Positions 23,547-32,263 of a DNA stretch of 50,760 nt are shown piece by piece; positions within the stretch are counted from its first letter, which is position 1, and each line of letters begins with the position of its first letter. The stretch comes from Candidatus Kapaibacterium sp. (GTDB taxonomy: Bacteria > Bacteroidota > Ignavibacteria > Kapaibacteriales > UBA4661), in contig JALONG010000033.1 of NCBI GenBank assembly GCA_025455065.1, positions 1 to 50,760 on the forward strand. The letters run 5' to 3'. The position numbers were made by a program, and so were the translations under genes. The notes under the pieces are model-generated. The model was not told the DNA's origin. It searched no databases and saw nothing but the letters and a program-made list of their open reading frames with translations.

Positions 23547-25826
23547 ATGATGAATCAATGGCGTGGCGCTTGTCGCCTTGCGGTGATAGTTCTTGGTTTC
23601 GTGCTTGGTCTTCCCGATACTCAAGCACAGGTGCGGGTAAGTAATTGGCAAACCTATTCTTCTATGCTTAATGTCAAATCGGTGGCAAGCGACCGAACAG
23701 GGAATCTTTGGGCTGCCACATCGGGCGGCGTATTTGCCTACAATATGCAAACCCGCGCTGTTAGGGAATTTCGGAATATCAATGCGCTCTTTGGGTTGGA
23801 TATTACAGCCATTGCCGTCAATGCTACTGACGGAACAGTCTATGCAGGCGGCTTCAATGGTGCGCTGAACATCTACGACGGGCGGAATTGGTCGCTTGTG
23901 CCGGATGTACTCACCGCAACGCTGACGCGGAAACAAATCAACGATTTCCTTTTTTACAACGACTTGGTGTTTATCGCCGGAGACTTCGGTTTGACCGTCT
24001 TCGACCCGCGCCGCCGCGTTTTCACCGAGACCGTACAGCGTTTTGCGGCACTTCCGCCCGGAGGCGCGGTGCGGCAGATGCTGATTGCACAAAATCGCCT
24101 CTGGGCGGCAACGGAAAACGGCGTGGTATCTGCTCCTTTGGGCTTACGCACCTACGCCAATCCTGCCGCGTGGACGGTGCATCCTCTGGGCGCACTAAGC
24201 AACAATAACGGCAACACTGTGGCACTTGCAGAGCATCAAGGTTCGCTTTTCGTTGCGCAAGAGCGAAATCTCTGGCGTTTGCGGGGAAACAGTTTTGATT
24301 CGCTGGCACTGTCGCTTGAGGAAAATATTCGTGGGCTTGCTTCGGTGCAAAACCAACTGTTCATTGCAACGCAAAACGCTCTTTGGAACACGGCTCGGCA
24401 GACCGTTAATGCCAATCCGATGACGATTAACGCCCTCAGCACCGTAGATAGCGCCGGACAGCGCCGTTTTGTGGTGAATACCCGGCAGGGTTTCGCCCTT
24501 TGGCGCGACGCGCAAACGCCACTTGTACAGATAAATTCTCCCATTGACAACCGCTTCCGCTCGGTTGCCGTTGATACCAAAGGGCGCGTATGGTGTGTTT
24601 CCGGTTCGGGTAATGCCTCGGCAATTCCGAATGACGGTACGGCAACCGGTATTTCCATGCTCCAAGACACAACATGGCGCATATTCACCCAGCAGCGCAC
24701 AGCAGGAATGCCCACTAATGGGTACTATCAAATTGACGCGCAGCCTAACGGCACCGTTTGGGCTTCAAGCTACGGCTCAGGTACATTGCTGATTGAACCC
24801 GACATGAATTTTCGCCTGACCGTTTTGAACACCACAAACGGCATTAGCGCTTCTGCGGGAACGGAATTTTCGGTTTTGGGACAGGTACAGACCGATAGCC
24901 GTACCAATACGGTATGGTTTCCGAATTTCCAAACGGGCAACGACCAAGTTATCGTTTCCCGCACGGCACAAGGCGCAGTGCGGGGTTTCACACGCGGCAG
25001 TCTGCCGGAAAAACGCTATCATTTTATGGCGATTGACCGCTCCGGCACAAAATGGCTTGCCACGTGGCGCGGTACACAAATGCTGGCGTTTAACGAGCGC
25101 GGAACGCTGGACAATACGGGAGATGATGTTTGGTATCCCGTGCCAACAACGGTTTTGAACGAAGGGCAAAGTTGCATTGCTGCGGACGCGGACGATAGGC
25201 TGTGGATAGGCACTTCACGAGCGATGTACACGATTGTGAATCCCGGGTTTGCTTTGACGCAGCCCGCCGGGCAGAGCCTCATTATTGACAAGCCGCGAAA
25301 ACTTCTCGACCAAGCCTACAACGCTGTGGCTGTAGATGCGCTGAATTACAAGTGGTTCGGCACAAATAGCGGTGTGCTGGTCTATGATAGCAACCGCGAC
25401 ACGATTGTTGCCCGCTTCACAACCGATAATTCCCCGCTTGCAAGCAATACCGTGCTTTCGATTGCGATTGACAACAACAACGGACGCATTTACTTTGGCA
25501 CCGATAACGGCTTGTCTGTCGCGACAACGCTTGCTGTGCGCCCGAACACCGATTTTTCCACGATGCGCTGTTATCCACAGCCCTTTGTCCCAAGTCAAGA
25601 CAACGAACTGGTGATTGACGGCTTGGCAGAAGGAACGCAAGTCAAAATCACGACTGTTGATGGCTTGCTCATTCGCACCTTTCCGACGGGCAATTCGCGC
25701 ACTGTTGTTTGGGATGGTTTGACCGACAGCGGACAGCCCGTCCAAAGCGGTGTTTACTTGATCGCGGCGTATTCCGACACTGTTGGTGCAAATGCGGTGA
25801 TTAAGGCGATGGTGATTCAGCGATAA
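23547..25826 (+). CDS. porZ: PorZ-like type IX secretion system protein
   Basis: A 759-residue secreted beta-propeller protein. After a signal peptide (VLGFVLGLPDTQAQ) it opens with NWQTYSSMLNVKSVASDRTG and GNLWAATSGGVFAYN, the blades seen in PorZ N-terminal propellers and two-component-regulator propellers; INDFLFYNDLVFIAGDFGLT is also PorZ-like. More blades follow (GRVWCVSGSG, LWIGTSRAMY, YKWFGTNSGVLVYDSN). The C-terminus (VKITTVDGLLIRTFPTG...VVWDGLTDSGQPVQSGVY) is an Ig-like T9SS sorting or FlgD-type domain. PorZ is part of the cell-surface attachment complex that processes T9SS cargo. A two-codon choice (ATG 23547 or 23550) remains. Confidence 0.8.
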   Translation: MMNQWRGACRLAVIVLGFVLGLPDTQAQVRVSNWQTYSSMLNVKSVASDRTGNLWAATSGGVFAYNMQTRAVREFRNINALFGLDITAIAVNATDGTVYAGGFNGALNIYDGRNWSLVPDVLTATLTRKQINDFLFYNDLVFIAGDFGLTVFDPRRRVFTETVQRFAALPPGGAVRQMLIAQNRLWAATENGVVSAPLGLRTYANPAAWTVHPLGALSNNNGNTVALAEHQGSLFVAQERNLWRLRGNSFDSLALSLEENIRGLASVQNQLFIATQNALWNTARQTVNANPMTINALSTVDSAGQRRFVVNTRQGFALWRDAQTPLVQINSPIDNRFRSVAVDTKGRVWCVSGSGNASAIPNDGTATGISMLQDTTWRIFTQQRTAGMPTNGYYQIDAQPNGTVWASSYGSGTLLIEPDMNFRLTVLNTTNGISASAGTEFSVLGQVQTDSRTNTVWFPNFQTGNDQVIVSRTAQGAVRGFTRGSLPEKRYHFMAIDRSGTKWLATWRGTQMLAFNERGTLDNTGDDVWYPVPTTVLNEGQSCIAADADDRLWIGTSRAMYTIVNPGFALTQPAGQSLIIDKPRKLLDQAYNAVAVDALNYKWFGTNSGVLVYDSNRDTIVARFTTDNSPLASNTVLSIAIDNNNGRIYFGTDNGLSVATTLAVRPNTDFSTMRCYPQPFVPSQDNELVIDGLAEGTQVKITTVDGLLIRTFPTGNSRTVVWDGLTDSGQPVQSGVYLIAAYSDTVGANAVIKAMVIQR

Positions 25827-25856
25827 CGCATTTTTTCGTTTGAAGATACAACAAGG

Positions 25857-25888
25857 GCGAGGGTCTCACGTCTTCGTGAGGTTCTCGC
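25857..25888 (+). terminator. Hairpin after the PorZ-like gene
   Basis: GCGAGGGTCTCACG and CGTGAGGTTCTCGC form a 14-bp stem around a TCTT loop in the plus-strand RNA, with three G-U wobbles. It is related to the hairpin after ilvC (16349-16392). There is no T-run. Confidence 0.55.
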
Positions 25889-25890
25889 TC

Positions 25891-25922
25891 ATTGTTGAGC
25901 AAGTTCATTGTTGAGCAAGTTC
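25891..25922. repeat. Two tandem 16-bp repeats
   Basis: ATTGTTGAGCAAGTTC occurs twice without a gap directly after the hairpin. It looks like recent slippage and has no evident function. Confidence 0.7.
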
Positions 25923-25928
25923 ATTTTG

Positions 25929-26092
25929 GTAACTGTTTAGGTCATAAAATTTTGACGCAGATTTTCATGATTCAACAGATTTTTATGATTGTACAAGTAC
26001 AAACGACAACCCGAAAACTATCCCGAAAGCCTCTCAAAATCAGCGTAATCAGTTTAATCATGATAATCTGCGTCGAAGAGCTAAATAGTTAC
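25929..26092. mobile_element. MITE-like element with long terminal inverted repeats
   Basis: A 164-bp element. The left end GTAACTGTTTAG and the right end CTAAATAGTTAC are complementary in 11 of 12 positions. Further in, GACGCAGATT...CATGATT is matched by AATCATGA..AATCTGCGTC. The total inverted arm is about 40 bp with a small indel. No coding capacity. It occupies most of the 367-bp gap before rsmG, which otherwise holds only the tail hairpin and the tandem repeat. Confidence 0.65.
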
Positions 26093-26193
26093 GGTTTTGG
26101 ATAGGTTCACACCAAAACTATGAACGCAAAATTTAAGGCACTCCATCGTCATTTTTCCGACCTTTATTGGATTTTTTTGAAAGCACTCACAAA

Positions 26194-26856
26194 ATGGACT
26201 CTATCGAATTTTGGACAACGTGTTCGGTGAACGGCATCGTTCTCGACCGCAAACAAATGGAAAATATTGACCGTTTCCACAACGAACTGGTCATCTGGAA
26301 TCAGCGTATTAACATGATTTCACGGCAAGATATGGATAATATCTACGAGCGGCATATTCTGCACTCGCTGACGATATTGAAGTACGCGACCATTGCCCCC
26401 AAAGCACGTTGTCTGGACGTTGGTACAGGCGGTGGATTCCCCGGAATACCGCTTAAAATCGCTCTTCCCGAGATTACAATGCTCTTAACGGATTCCATTG
26501 CAAAAAAATCAAAAACCGCCGGAATGTTCGCCCAACACACGGGCTTGCGAAACATTTCCGCGAAAACCGTCCGTGCCGAAGCCCTTGCCGATATGCCCGA
26601 ATTTCGTGCCTCCTTTGATGTGATTACCGCTCGTGCCGTTGCGCCCTTGGTGCAGCTTGTTTCGTGGGTGGAAAGGCTCATAAAGCCGAACGCACAGATG
26701 CTTTTTTTGAAAGGTGGTAATCTCACGGAAGAAATCACCGAAGCACAAAAAAAATTTCCCTCGTTAAGTGTACAAGAACATTCGATTGACCTCGTTGGTT
26801 CGACGTGGTTCAAAGAGCAGGAAAAGAAGGTACTGGTGTGCCGCTTGGGAGCGTAA
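26194..26856 (+). CDS. rsmG: 16S rRNA (guanine-527-N7)-methyltransferase
   Basis: SAM-dependent methyltransferase that modifies G527 of 16S rRNA. The 220-residue protein has the conserved pre-motif WNQRINMISRQDMDNIYERH, motif I DVGTGGGFPGIPLKIALPE, motif with DSIAKKSK, and FDVITARAVAPL further on. Length is normal. The ATG at 26194 is chosen over a TTG at 26167. It stands alone here, not beside gidA or parAB as in many genomes. Confidence 0.95.
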   Translation: MDSIEFWTTCSVNGIVLDRKQMENIDRFHNELVIWNQRINMISRQDMDNIYERHILHSLTILKYATIAPKARCLDVGTGGGFPGIPLKIALPEITMLLTDSIAKKSKTAGMFAQHTGLRNISAKTVRAEALADMPEFRASFDVITARAVAPLVQLVSWVERLIKPNAQMLFLKGGNLTEEITEAQKKFPSLSVQEHSIDLVGSTWFKEQEKKVLVCRLGA

Positions 26857-27075
26857 AACCTACACTTGCCATCATGTGGGAATTTTTTTTCAGTAAATCC
26901 GCTTCATCGTTTTTGAAGATGCAAAAAATTTTGCATATTTGCAGTGCATAGATTTTGTTGATATATCAACAGTTGTGCAGTCTCGTTTATGATGAGTATT
27001 TTGTTTGACAACAGTTTAGACTGCTTCTTCACGTATATCAATTCCCCTTTCATCACCTGACTTTCCCCAAACATT

Positions 27076-28227
27076 ATGACAGCGCTGCAATTTACCGAAA
27101 CGCACGAGATGATTCGCACCACCGCCCGCGAATTTGCACAAGATGTTATCGCTCCTTCCGCCGTCGAGCGCGATATAAACGCCGAGTTCCCGCACGACAT
27201 CATCAAACAGCTTGGTGAACTTGGTTTTATGGGCATGATGGTTTCGGAAGAATGGGGCGGAAGCGGCTTAGATACTGTCAGCTACGTGATTGCGATGGAA
27301 GAAATTTCCAAAGTTGATGCCAGCGTCGGTGTCGTGATGTCGGTCAATAACTCGCTTGTTTGCTGGGCTTTGGAAACATTCGGCACGGACGAACAAAAAG
27401 AGCGCTTTTTGCGCCCATTGGCAACAGGCGAAAAAATCGGCGCATTTTGCCTCAGCGAACCCGGAGCAGGCTCCGACGCTACGCAGCAAGCCACATTTGC
27501 CGTGCAGCAAAATGGTTCTTGGGTGATTAACGGTGCGAAAAATTGGATTACCAACGGCACAACATCCAGCATTTACCTCGTTCTGGCGCAAACCGACCGT
27601 GAAAAGCGCCACAAAGGTATCACCTGCTTTATCGTTGAAGATGGCATGGAGGGCTTTGAGCGCGGCAAAAAAGAGGATAAAATGGGCATTCGCTCCAGCG
27701 ATACGTGTTCGCTGAGTTTTACCAATGTGAAAGTTCCCCACGCAACGCACGTTTTGGGCGAAGTGGGACGCGGTTTTAATATCGCAATGTCGGTCTTGAA
27801 CGGCGGGCGCATCGGTATTGCGGCTCAGGCGCTTGGCATTGCGCAAGGTGCATTTGAAGCGGCAGTGAAATATTCCAAAGAGCGCAAAGCGTTTAACCGC
27901 CCCATTGCGGATTTGCAGGCGATTCAGTTCAAACTTGCCGAAATGTCCGTGAAAATTGAAGCCGCACGGTTGCTTGTTTTGAAAGCCGCCACAATGAAAG
28001 ACAAGCACGAAAACATCATCAAAGCAGCCGCAGAAGCAAAACTTTTTGCCTCGAAAATTGCCGTCGAAGTAGCTCTGGAAGCCATTCAGGTACATGGTGG
28101 CTATGGCTATGTCCGCGAATATCTCGTGGAACGCTTTTTGCGTGATGCAAAAATTACCGAGATTTACGAAGGAACAAGCGAAATCCAGCATATTGTCATC
28201 GCCCGCGAAGTGCTGAAAGATGCGTAA
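27076..28227 (+). CDS. Short-chain acyl-CoA dehydrogenase
   Basis: A 383-residue FAD-dependent acyl-CoA dehydrogenase of the short-chain (butyryl-CoA) type, which oxidises acyl-CoA to enoyl-CoA and passes electrons to ETF. Visible marks are MGMMVSEEWGGSGLDTVSY, AFCLSEPGAGSDATQQ, GAKNWITNG, the flavin-binding helix AVKYSKERKAFNRPIADLQ, and the catalytic glutamate in ITEIYEGTSEIQ near the C-terminus. Full length. It has its own strong terminator at 28251-28285, so it is probably a single-gene unit. No ETF genes are in the window. Confidence 0.93.
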   Translation: MTALQFTETHEMIRTTAREFAQDVIAPSAVERDINAEFPHDIIKQLGELGFMGMMVSEEWGGSGLDTVSYVIAMEEISKVDASVGVVMSVNNSLVCWALETFGTDEQKERFLRPLATGEKIGAFCLSEPGAGSDATQQATFAVQQNGSWVINGAKNWITNGTTSSIYLVLAQTDREKRHKGITCFIVEDGMEGFERGKKEDKMGIRSSDTCSLSFTNVKVPHATHVLGEVGRGFNIAMSVLNGGRIGIAAQALGIAQGAFEAAVKYSKERKAFNRPIADLQAIQFKLAEMSVKIEAARLLVLKAATMKDKHENIIKAAAEAKLFASKIAVEVALEAIQVHGGYGYVREYLVERFLRDAKITEIYEGTSEIQHIVIAREVLKDA

Positions 28228-28250
28228 ACACAAGCATTGTAAAATACTGC

Positions 28251-28285
28251 AAAAGCCTCGTTCAACAATGTTGGACGAGGCTTTT
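28251..28285 (+). terminator. Intrinsic terminator of the acyl-CoA dehydrogenase gene
   Basis: AAAAGCCTCGTTCAACA pairs with TTGGACGAGGCTTTT around a short ATG loop, followed by TTTTAT. It lies 24 bp after the stop codon. Confidence 0.88.
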
Positions 28286-28469
28286 ATCTTGCCGACAATT
28301 CCGCACACAATTCACCGTTTATCTGCAACTGTTGAGAAAAACACTGTTGAGAACTCAACGAGTTTCCGTATATTGCAATTTGCAAGCACGTTTCACTCAC
28401 AAACGTCGCTTCCGCCGCGTAATTCCTGAGGAATGTGGTAGTAGTTGAGCGGTGCAATTTCTTTTCGTG

Positions 28470-28592
28470 GCACAGACATTCTTGTCTGTGCTATTAACGC
28501 CGCAAGGCGTAATTACCGAAAGCAGCGCGAGAACTAACTTCCAAGACTATTCGCTGCGCTCATTTCGGACACAGACAAAAATGTCTGTGCTA
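28470..28592. repeat. Paired palindromes (CACAGACA family)
   Basis: GCACAGACATT-CTT-GTCTGTGC at 28470-28491 and ACACAGACAAAAATGTCTGTGC at 28569-28590 flank a spacer with further inverted segments (CCGAAAGCAGCGC and GCGCTCATTTCGG), so the whole 123 bp can fold on itself. It is the main content of the gap between the terminator at 28285 and the MarR start at 28664. Also in this gap are GTTGAGAACTCAAC (28345-28358) and TATATTGC (28369-28376), a promoter-like element. Confidence 0.7.
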
Positions 28593-28663
28593 CGGTGAAG
28601 ATAGCACACTTATTTTACTTGTATTCCTCATTGTGTGATTCAATCTCTCATCATTTTTATATC

Positions 28664-29125
28664 ATGGTCGAACTCCCTATTCGCCTCAATGACAAGCCGC
28701 ACGAAGCGCTGATGAGCGTTTGGTGGACATCGCTTATGCTCAAGAAAATTTCCGCGAAAATTTTTCAGCCGGAACTCGCTTCCGAAGCGCAATTTAACAT
28801 CTTGGTCTTGCTCAAAGAAGCAAACAAACCAATGACGCAAAACGACCTTAGTCGCAAACTGCTCGTTGATAAATCCAACATCACAGGGCTGCTTGACCGT
28901 TTGGAAAAGCAGGGTTTGCTTGTGCGCACCAATGTCGAAGGCGACCGCAGAAGCTACCATATTGAGCTTACCCGCGAAGGGCGGCGCGTTGTGAATAAAC
29001 TCGACAAACGTTACACCGGCGCAGTGGAATCGGTGATGAACGAACTTTCGACGGAAGAGCATGATGTTCTAATCAATCTGACCAAAAAAGTTCGCTCCGG
29101 TATTTTGAAGCAGTTGGAAGAATAA
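28664..29125 (+). CDS. MarR-family transcriptional regulator
   Basis: A 153-residue winged-helix regulator of the MarR family; such proteins bind DNA as dimers and release it on binding small ligands. The wing-helix core is FNILVLLKEANKPMTQNDLS, then KLLVDKSNITGLLDRLEKQG and the beta-wing RTNVEGDRRSYHIELTREG. The ATG at 28664 is used although the frame is open from 28595. An ABC-2 permease gene follows 18 bp later, so the regulator probably controls its own operon with that exporter. Confidence 0.92.
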   Translation: MVELPIRLNDKPHEALMSVWWTSLMLKKISAKIFQPELASEAQFNILVLLKEANKPMTQNDLSRKLLVDKSNITGLLDRLEKQGLLVRTNVEGDRRSYHIELTREGRRVVNKLDKRYTGAVESVMNELSTEEHDVLINLTKKVRSGILKQLEE

Positions 29126-29143
29126 CGCATAAAACCACGTTCT

Positions 29144-30001
29144 ATGCAAACATCTGCTCATCATAGCGCACCAACATTGACATGGCAAGAATGGCTTCAA
29201 CCGTACAAGGGAGTGTTTCGTGCGGGATTGTCTAATGCAGTAGAATATCGAACAAATTTCCTCGTAGAAACTGTTGTCTGGCTGCTTGTATCAAGCGCGG
29301 TGAACATTTACTTATGGTATTCCGTCTATGAATCATCGGGGCAAAGCCACCTTGCGGCTATGTCGCTTCAGCAAATGATGGCGTATATTGCCTGCGCAAC
29401 GCTTTCTGCATCACTGTGCCGCAAAGGGCGCATGGAACGCGCCACAGGGGAAGAAATTCGCACCGGAGAACTGAATAAATATCTCATCAAGCCCGTTACA
29501 CACCTTTTTTACGTTACCGCCGCTTCAAGTGCCGAGCGCTTTATTGCGCTGCAATTAACCCTGACCTTTGCTGTAATTGTCGGAGCGCCGTTTGCCTATT
29601 TTGCAGGAATTTCTTTTTCCTTCGCAGGGTGTTTGCTTGCTGTACCGATGCTGCTTTGCGGGATGATGATTCACAGTTTACTTGCGCTCATGCTTTCATA
29701 TCTCGCCTTCTGGCTGGATGAAGTATGGACATTTCATGTTGTGAAAGACATCAGTCTTTGGCTCTTGTCGGGGCAGATGCTTCCGTTGAATACGTTGCCT
29801 CCCGTAGCGCTGCAAATCTCCCATTTGTTGCCCTTTCAATATATTGCTTACGTGCCTGCGTCGCTTATGGTCGGCATGATTCCGGCAAACGAAGCATTAC
29901 CGTATTTTGCAGGTGCTATCTTGTGGGTGGTGATAATGCTGGCTTCTGCGCTGTTGCTTTGGAAACGAGGAATAGCGCGGTATTCGGCGTTTGGGGGATA
30001 A
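29144..30001 (+). CDS. ABC-2 type transport permease (COG4587-like)
   Basis: A 285-residue integral membrane protein with six predicted segments. It resembles the COG4587 permease subunits of uncharacterised ABC exporters: GLSNAVEYRTNFLVETVVWLL at the N-terminus, ERATGEEIRTGELNKYLIKPV (the conserved I-R-x-G-x-L-x-x-x-L-x-x-P cytoplasmic loop), and LLPFQYIAYVPASLMVG near the end. Relatives usually sit with an ATPase and a second permease; neither is present here, and the next gene is on the other strand. It may work with subunits coded elsewhere. Confidence 0.82.
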   Translation: MQTSAHHSAPTLTWQEWLQPYKGVFRAGLSNAVEYRTNFLVETVVWLLVSSAVNIYLWYSVYESSGQSHLAAMSLQQMMAYIACATLSASLCRKGRMERATGEEIRTGELNKYLIKPVTHLFYVTAASSAERFIALQLTLTFAVIVGAPFAYFAGISFSFAGCLLAVPMLLCGMMIHSLLALMLSYLAFWLDEVWTFHVVKDISLWLLSGQMLPLNTLPPVALQISHLLPFQYIAYVPASLMVGMIPANEALPYFAGAILWVVIMLASALLLWKRGIARYSAFGG

Positions 30002-30011
30002 TGCAAAATTC

Positions 30012-30899
30012 TTAATGCCGCTCCACCCACGCCGCAAGCCTCTTCCAAAGCGGTTTACAGGCTTCTCGAAAAAATCCCGAATGGTTGATAGAGGCGATAC
30101 CATGCTCTTTGGGATTGATATGCCAATGCTCATGGCTGCTTGCTTGGGCGTAAAAGTGCATGAATGATTTCGCAGCCGCGCCGGTGGCAATAATATCATC
30201 GGTAAAACTCACGGACAGCACCGCACCCTGCATTTGGTCGAAATAGTTCGGGAAATGACCACGCTTGGGATGCAGCAAATACGCCTTGCTTCTGCTCCAA
30301 CGCGCCCATTGGAGCGCTACGCCTTTAGGATAATTTTCACCCAAACGCAAAAATCGGGAAGGGAAATACGAGAGCAAGTGCGACAAGGCGGGCATCACAA
30401 CATGAATCGCCAGAAAATATCCGCGCCGCCCCCACCAATGCCACAGCCCCCAATAACTATTCGGAACGGCAATCATCACCAGCGAGGAAATATGCGTGTT
30501 GTTGTGGGCAAAACCCGGTATTTTCCCGCCTGCACTGTGACCCACAAGCGTCAATCGCAGCTCGGGAAAACGCTCTCGAACCCACGCCAAAGCTGCTGCA
30601 CAGTCTTTTTCGCCCCATTCGCCAATGCTGGTATCGAACTTTTGAATCGGCACAAAAAGCGAATCCCCAATACCACGATAATCGTAGCAAACAACGGTAA
30701 AACCTTGCTCCGCAAAAAACAGTGCAAACTTGTGATAATATCCCCGCTTGACACCTGTACCGGAATTGAGCAATATCACCCGCCCGTTATGCTTGGAAGG
30801 TTCATAAACACTCGCGGCAAGCGTGTATCCGTCGGCAGCCTGGATGGTGGTCTGCTCGAAAGAAATATTCCCAAGAGCCTCTTTTGATACGGTGTTCAT
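30012..30899 (-). CDS. Alpha/beta-hydrolase
   Basis: A 295-residue cytoplasmic alpha/beta hydrolase, COG4757-like. LLNSGTGVKRGYYHKFALFF near the N-terminus, the DYRGIGDS strand-turn, the nucleophile elbow LVGHSAGGK (Ser ~118), and a possible late catalytic histidine region (KEHGIASINHSGFF) are visible. The enzyme's substrate cannot be told. It follows rimM on the same strand by 37 bp and may be cotranscribed with it. Confidence 0.85.
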   Translation of the reverse strand: MNTVSKEALGNISFEQTTIQAADGYTLAASVYEPSKHNGRVILLNSGTGVKRGYYHKFALFFAEQGFTVVCYDYRGIGDSLFVPIQKFDTSIGEWGEKDCAAALAWVRERFPELRLTLVGHSAGGKIPGFAHNNTHISSLVMIAVPNSYWGLWHWWGRRGYFLAIHVVMPALSHLLSYFPSRFLRLGENYPKGVALQWARWSRSKAYLLHPKRGHFPNYFDQMQGAVLSVSFTDDIIATGAAAKSFMHFYAQASSHEHWHINPKEHGIASINHSGFFREACKPLWKRLAAWVERH

Positions 30900-30936
30900 C
30901 TGTTTTGAAAAAAGGTGCGCCTCTTGAATTCAAGAG

Positions 30937-31515
30937 TTACTCGAAATGTTGTTGCTTATCATTCGTTTCGTCATCATGCTCATCATTCGGCGTATTCTCG
31001 ACCATTTCCAGCAAACCGGGCATAACATAGATGGAGACTTGCTTGCGCTTGATATTGACGTGTTTGACAATATCATCAATAACGGGAATCGGGAGTTCTT
31101 TTCCCTTGTAATCCACAACCCAGATTTCATGCGCTGATGTTTCCCAAATTTCTTTGATTACGCCTAATGTTTCACCTGTGTCCCTATTGACAACGCTTGC
31201 ACCGACAATTTCATCATCAAAATATTGGGTTTCTGTGGCGGCTCGCAGAACATCTTCCTCAAGAAAAACACCGCTCTCTTTCAATGTGGATGCGGCTTCG
31301 GGGGTATTTATTCCTTCCAGCAAAACGGCATATCGCCCCGAACCGCTTTCGGCAGAGCGTTTCACGGTGTAGGGTTTTGCAAAACCCGCAGAATAGCCGA
31401 TATGCAGGAGCATCGCAGGCGCAAAACCTCGAAAATGCGCAACACAATCACCAATGATGATGTGACCTTCCACTCCGTGTGAGCGAATAATGCGACCGGC
31501 ATACCGTAATGACAT
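30937..31515 (-). CDS. rimM: 16S rRNA processing protein RimM
   Basis: Ribosome maturation factor that binds S19 and assists 30S assembly. The 192-residue protein has the N-terminal RimM barrel (YAGRIIRSHGVEGHIII, like the family's GxIxxxHGxxGEV) and a C-terminal PRC barrel (TLGVIKEIWETSAHEIWVV, LPIPVIDDIVKHVNIKRK). The C-terminus is an acidic tail. The sequence is divergent but collinear with the family. It is divergent from a MarR gene across a 118-bp region. It is not next to trmD or rpsP, its usual partners. Confidence 0.88.
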   Translation of the reverse strand: MSLRYAGRIIRSHGVEGHIIIGDCVAHFRGFAPAMLLHIGYSAGFAKPYTVKRSAESGSGRYAVLLEGINTPEAASTLKESGVFLEEDVLRAATETQYFDDEIVGASVVNRDTGETLGVIKEIWETSAHEIWVVDYKGKELPIPVIDDIVKHVNIKRKQVSIYVMPGLLEMVENTPNDEHDDETNDKQQHFE

Positions 31516-31588
31516 AACAACGTACTCTCAGGATACTGAATGATAACGACGGAATTTTGTTGGGTATGCGCAGAAAAAAATGCAAATT

Positions 31589-31619
31589 AGATGTTGAAAC
31601 ATTAAATGGTGTAACATCT
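31589..31619. promoter_or_regulatory. Candidate operator in front of a MarR gene
   Basis: AGATGTT (31589-31595) and AACATCT (31613-31619) form a perfect 7-bp inverted repeat with 17 bp between, in the 118-bp region between divergent rimM and marR genes. It ends 14 bp before the marR start, a position fitting autoregulation, although MarR sites are often more compact. Confidence 0.4.
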
Positions 31620-31633
31620 TTTTTTCTTCAGCA

Positions 31634-32086
31634 ATGCCAACGATTGAAAAAGAAATAACGCAAAATAAATTTCGCAATGAAAGCCATAAAGCCATTATCA
31701 ACGTGATTTATACGGGGAATTGGCTAACGGCGAAACACAGCAAATTTCTCAAAAAATTTGATTTAACTGAGCAGCAATTTAACATCCTCCGCATTTTGCG
31801 GGGACAACGCCCGAAGCCCGCATCCATTGGACTTCTCCGTGACCGAATGTTAGATAAGATGAGCGATGTGTCCCGTTTGGTCGAGCGCCTCCGCAAACTC
31901 GGTTTGGTCGAGCGCGAAGTCTCTCCCACAGATAGACGTACCGTCGAAATTGTTATCACAAAACTCGGCGTTCAGCTCCTCTCCCGCATTGACCGTAAAA
32001 ATAGAGAAATTGACGCAACAGTACAGAATCTTTCGGAAGAAGAATTGCAACAGCTCAATACACTGCTGGATAAATTACGCGGGTAA
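31634..32086 (+). CDS. MarR-family transcriptional regulator
   Basis: A 150-residue MarR-family regulator. FLKKFDLTEQQFNILRILRG is the first winged-helix segment; RDRMLDKMSDVSRLVERLRK is the recognition helix region; VEREVSPTDRRTVEIVITK is the wing. It is full length and distinct from the MarR protein at 28664. The partner gene it controls is unclear: rimM is divergent and a large secreted-protein gene follows after ~180 bp. Confidence 0.92.
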   Translation: MPTIEKEITQNKFRNESHKAIINVIYTGNWLTAKHSKFLKKFDLTEQQFNILRILRGQRPKPASIGLLRDRMLDKMSDVSRLVERLRKLGLVEREVSPTDRRTVEIVITKLGVQLLSRIDRKNREIDATVQNLSEEELQQLNTLLDKLRG

Positions 32087-32263
32087 ATCAAAGTACAAGC
32101 GCGATAATCAACAAATCTACAACTTTTTCACGCAACGCAAAACCGCTTTCAAAGTATGGAGCGCCTTTGAGGAAACTTTGCAGAAACACGAAACTTGCGT
32201 AATTTGCTCTCGTACAAGTTTTGCATCAACTGTCTCTCACCACCTCTGAAATTTCCTCAATGT

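Noticed and set aside
27268-28308. 346-codon minus frame opposite the acyl-CoA dehydrogenase
   Set aside because: Shadow of a well-conserved gene; no motifs.
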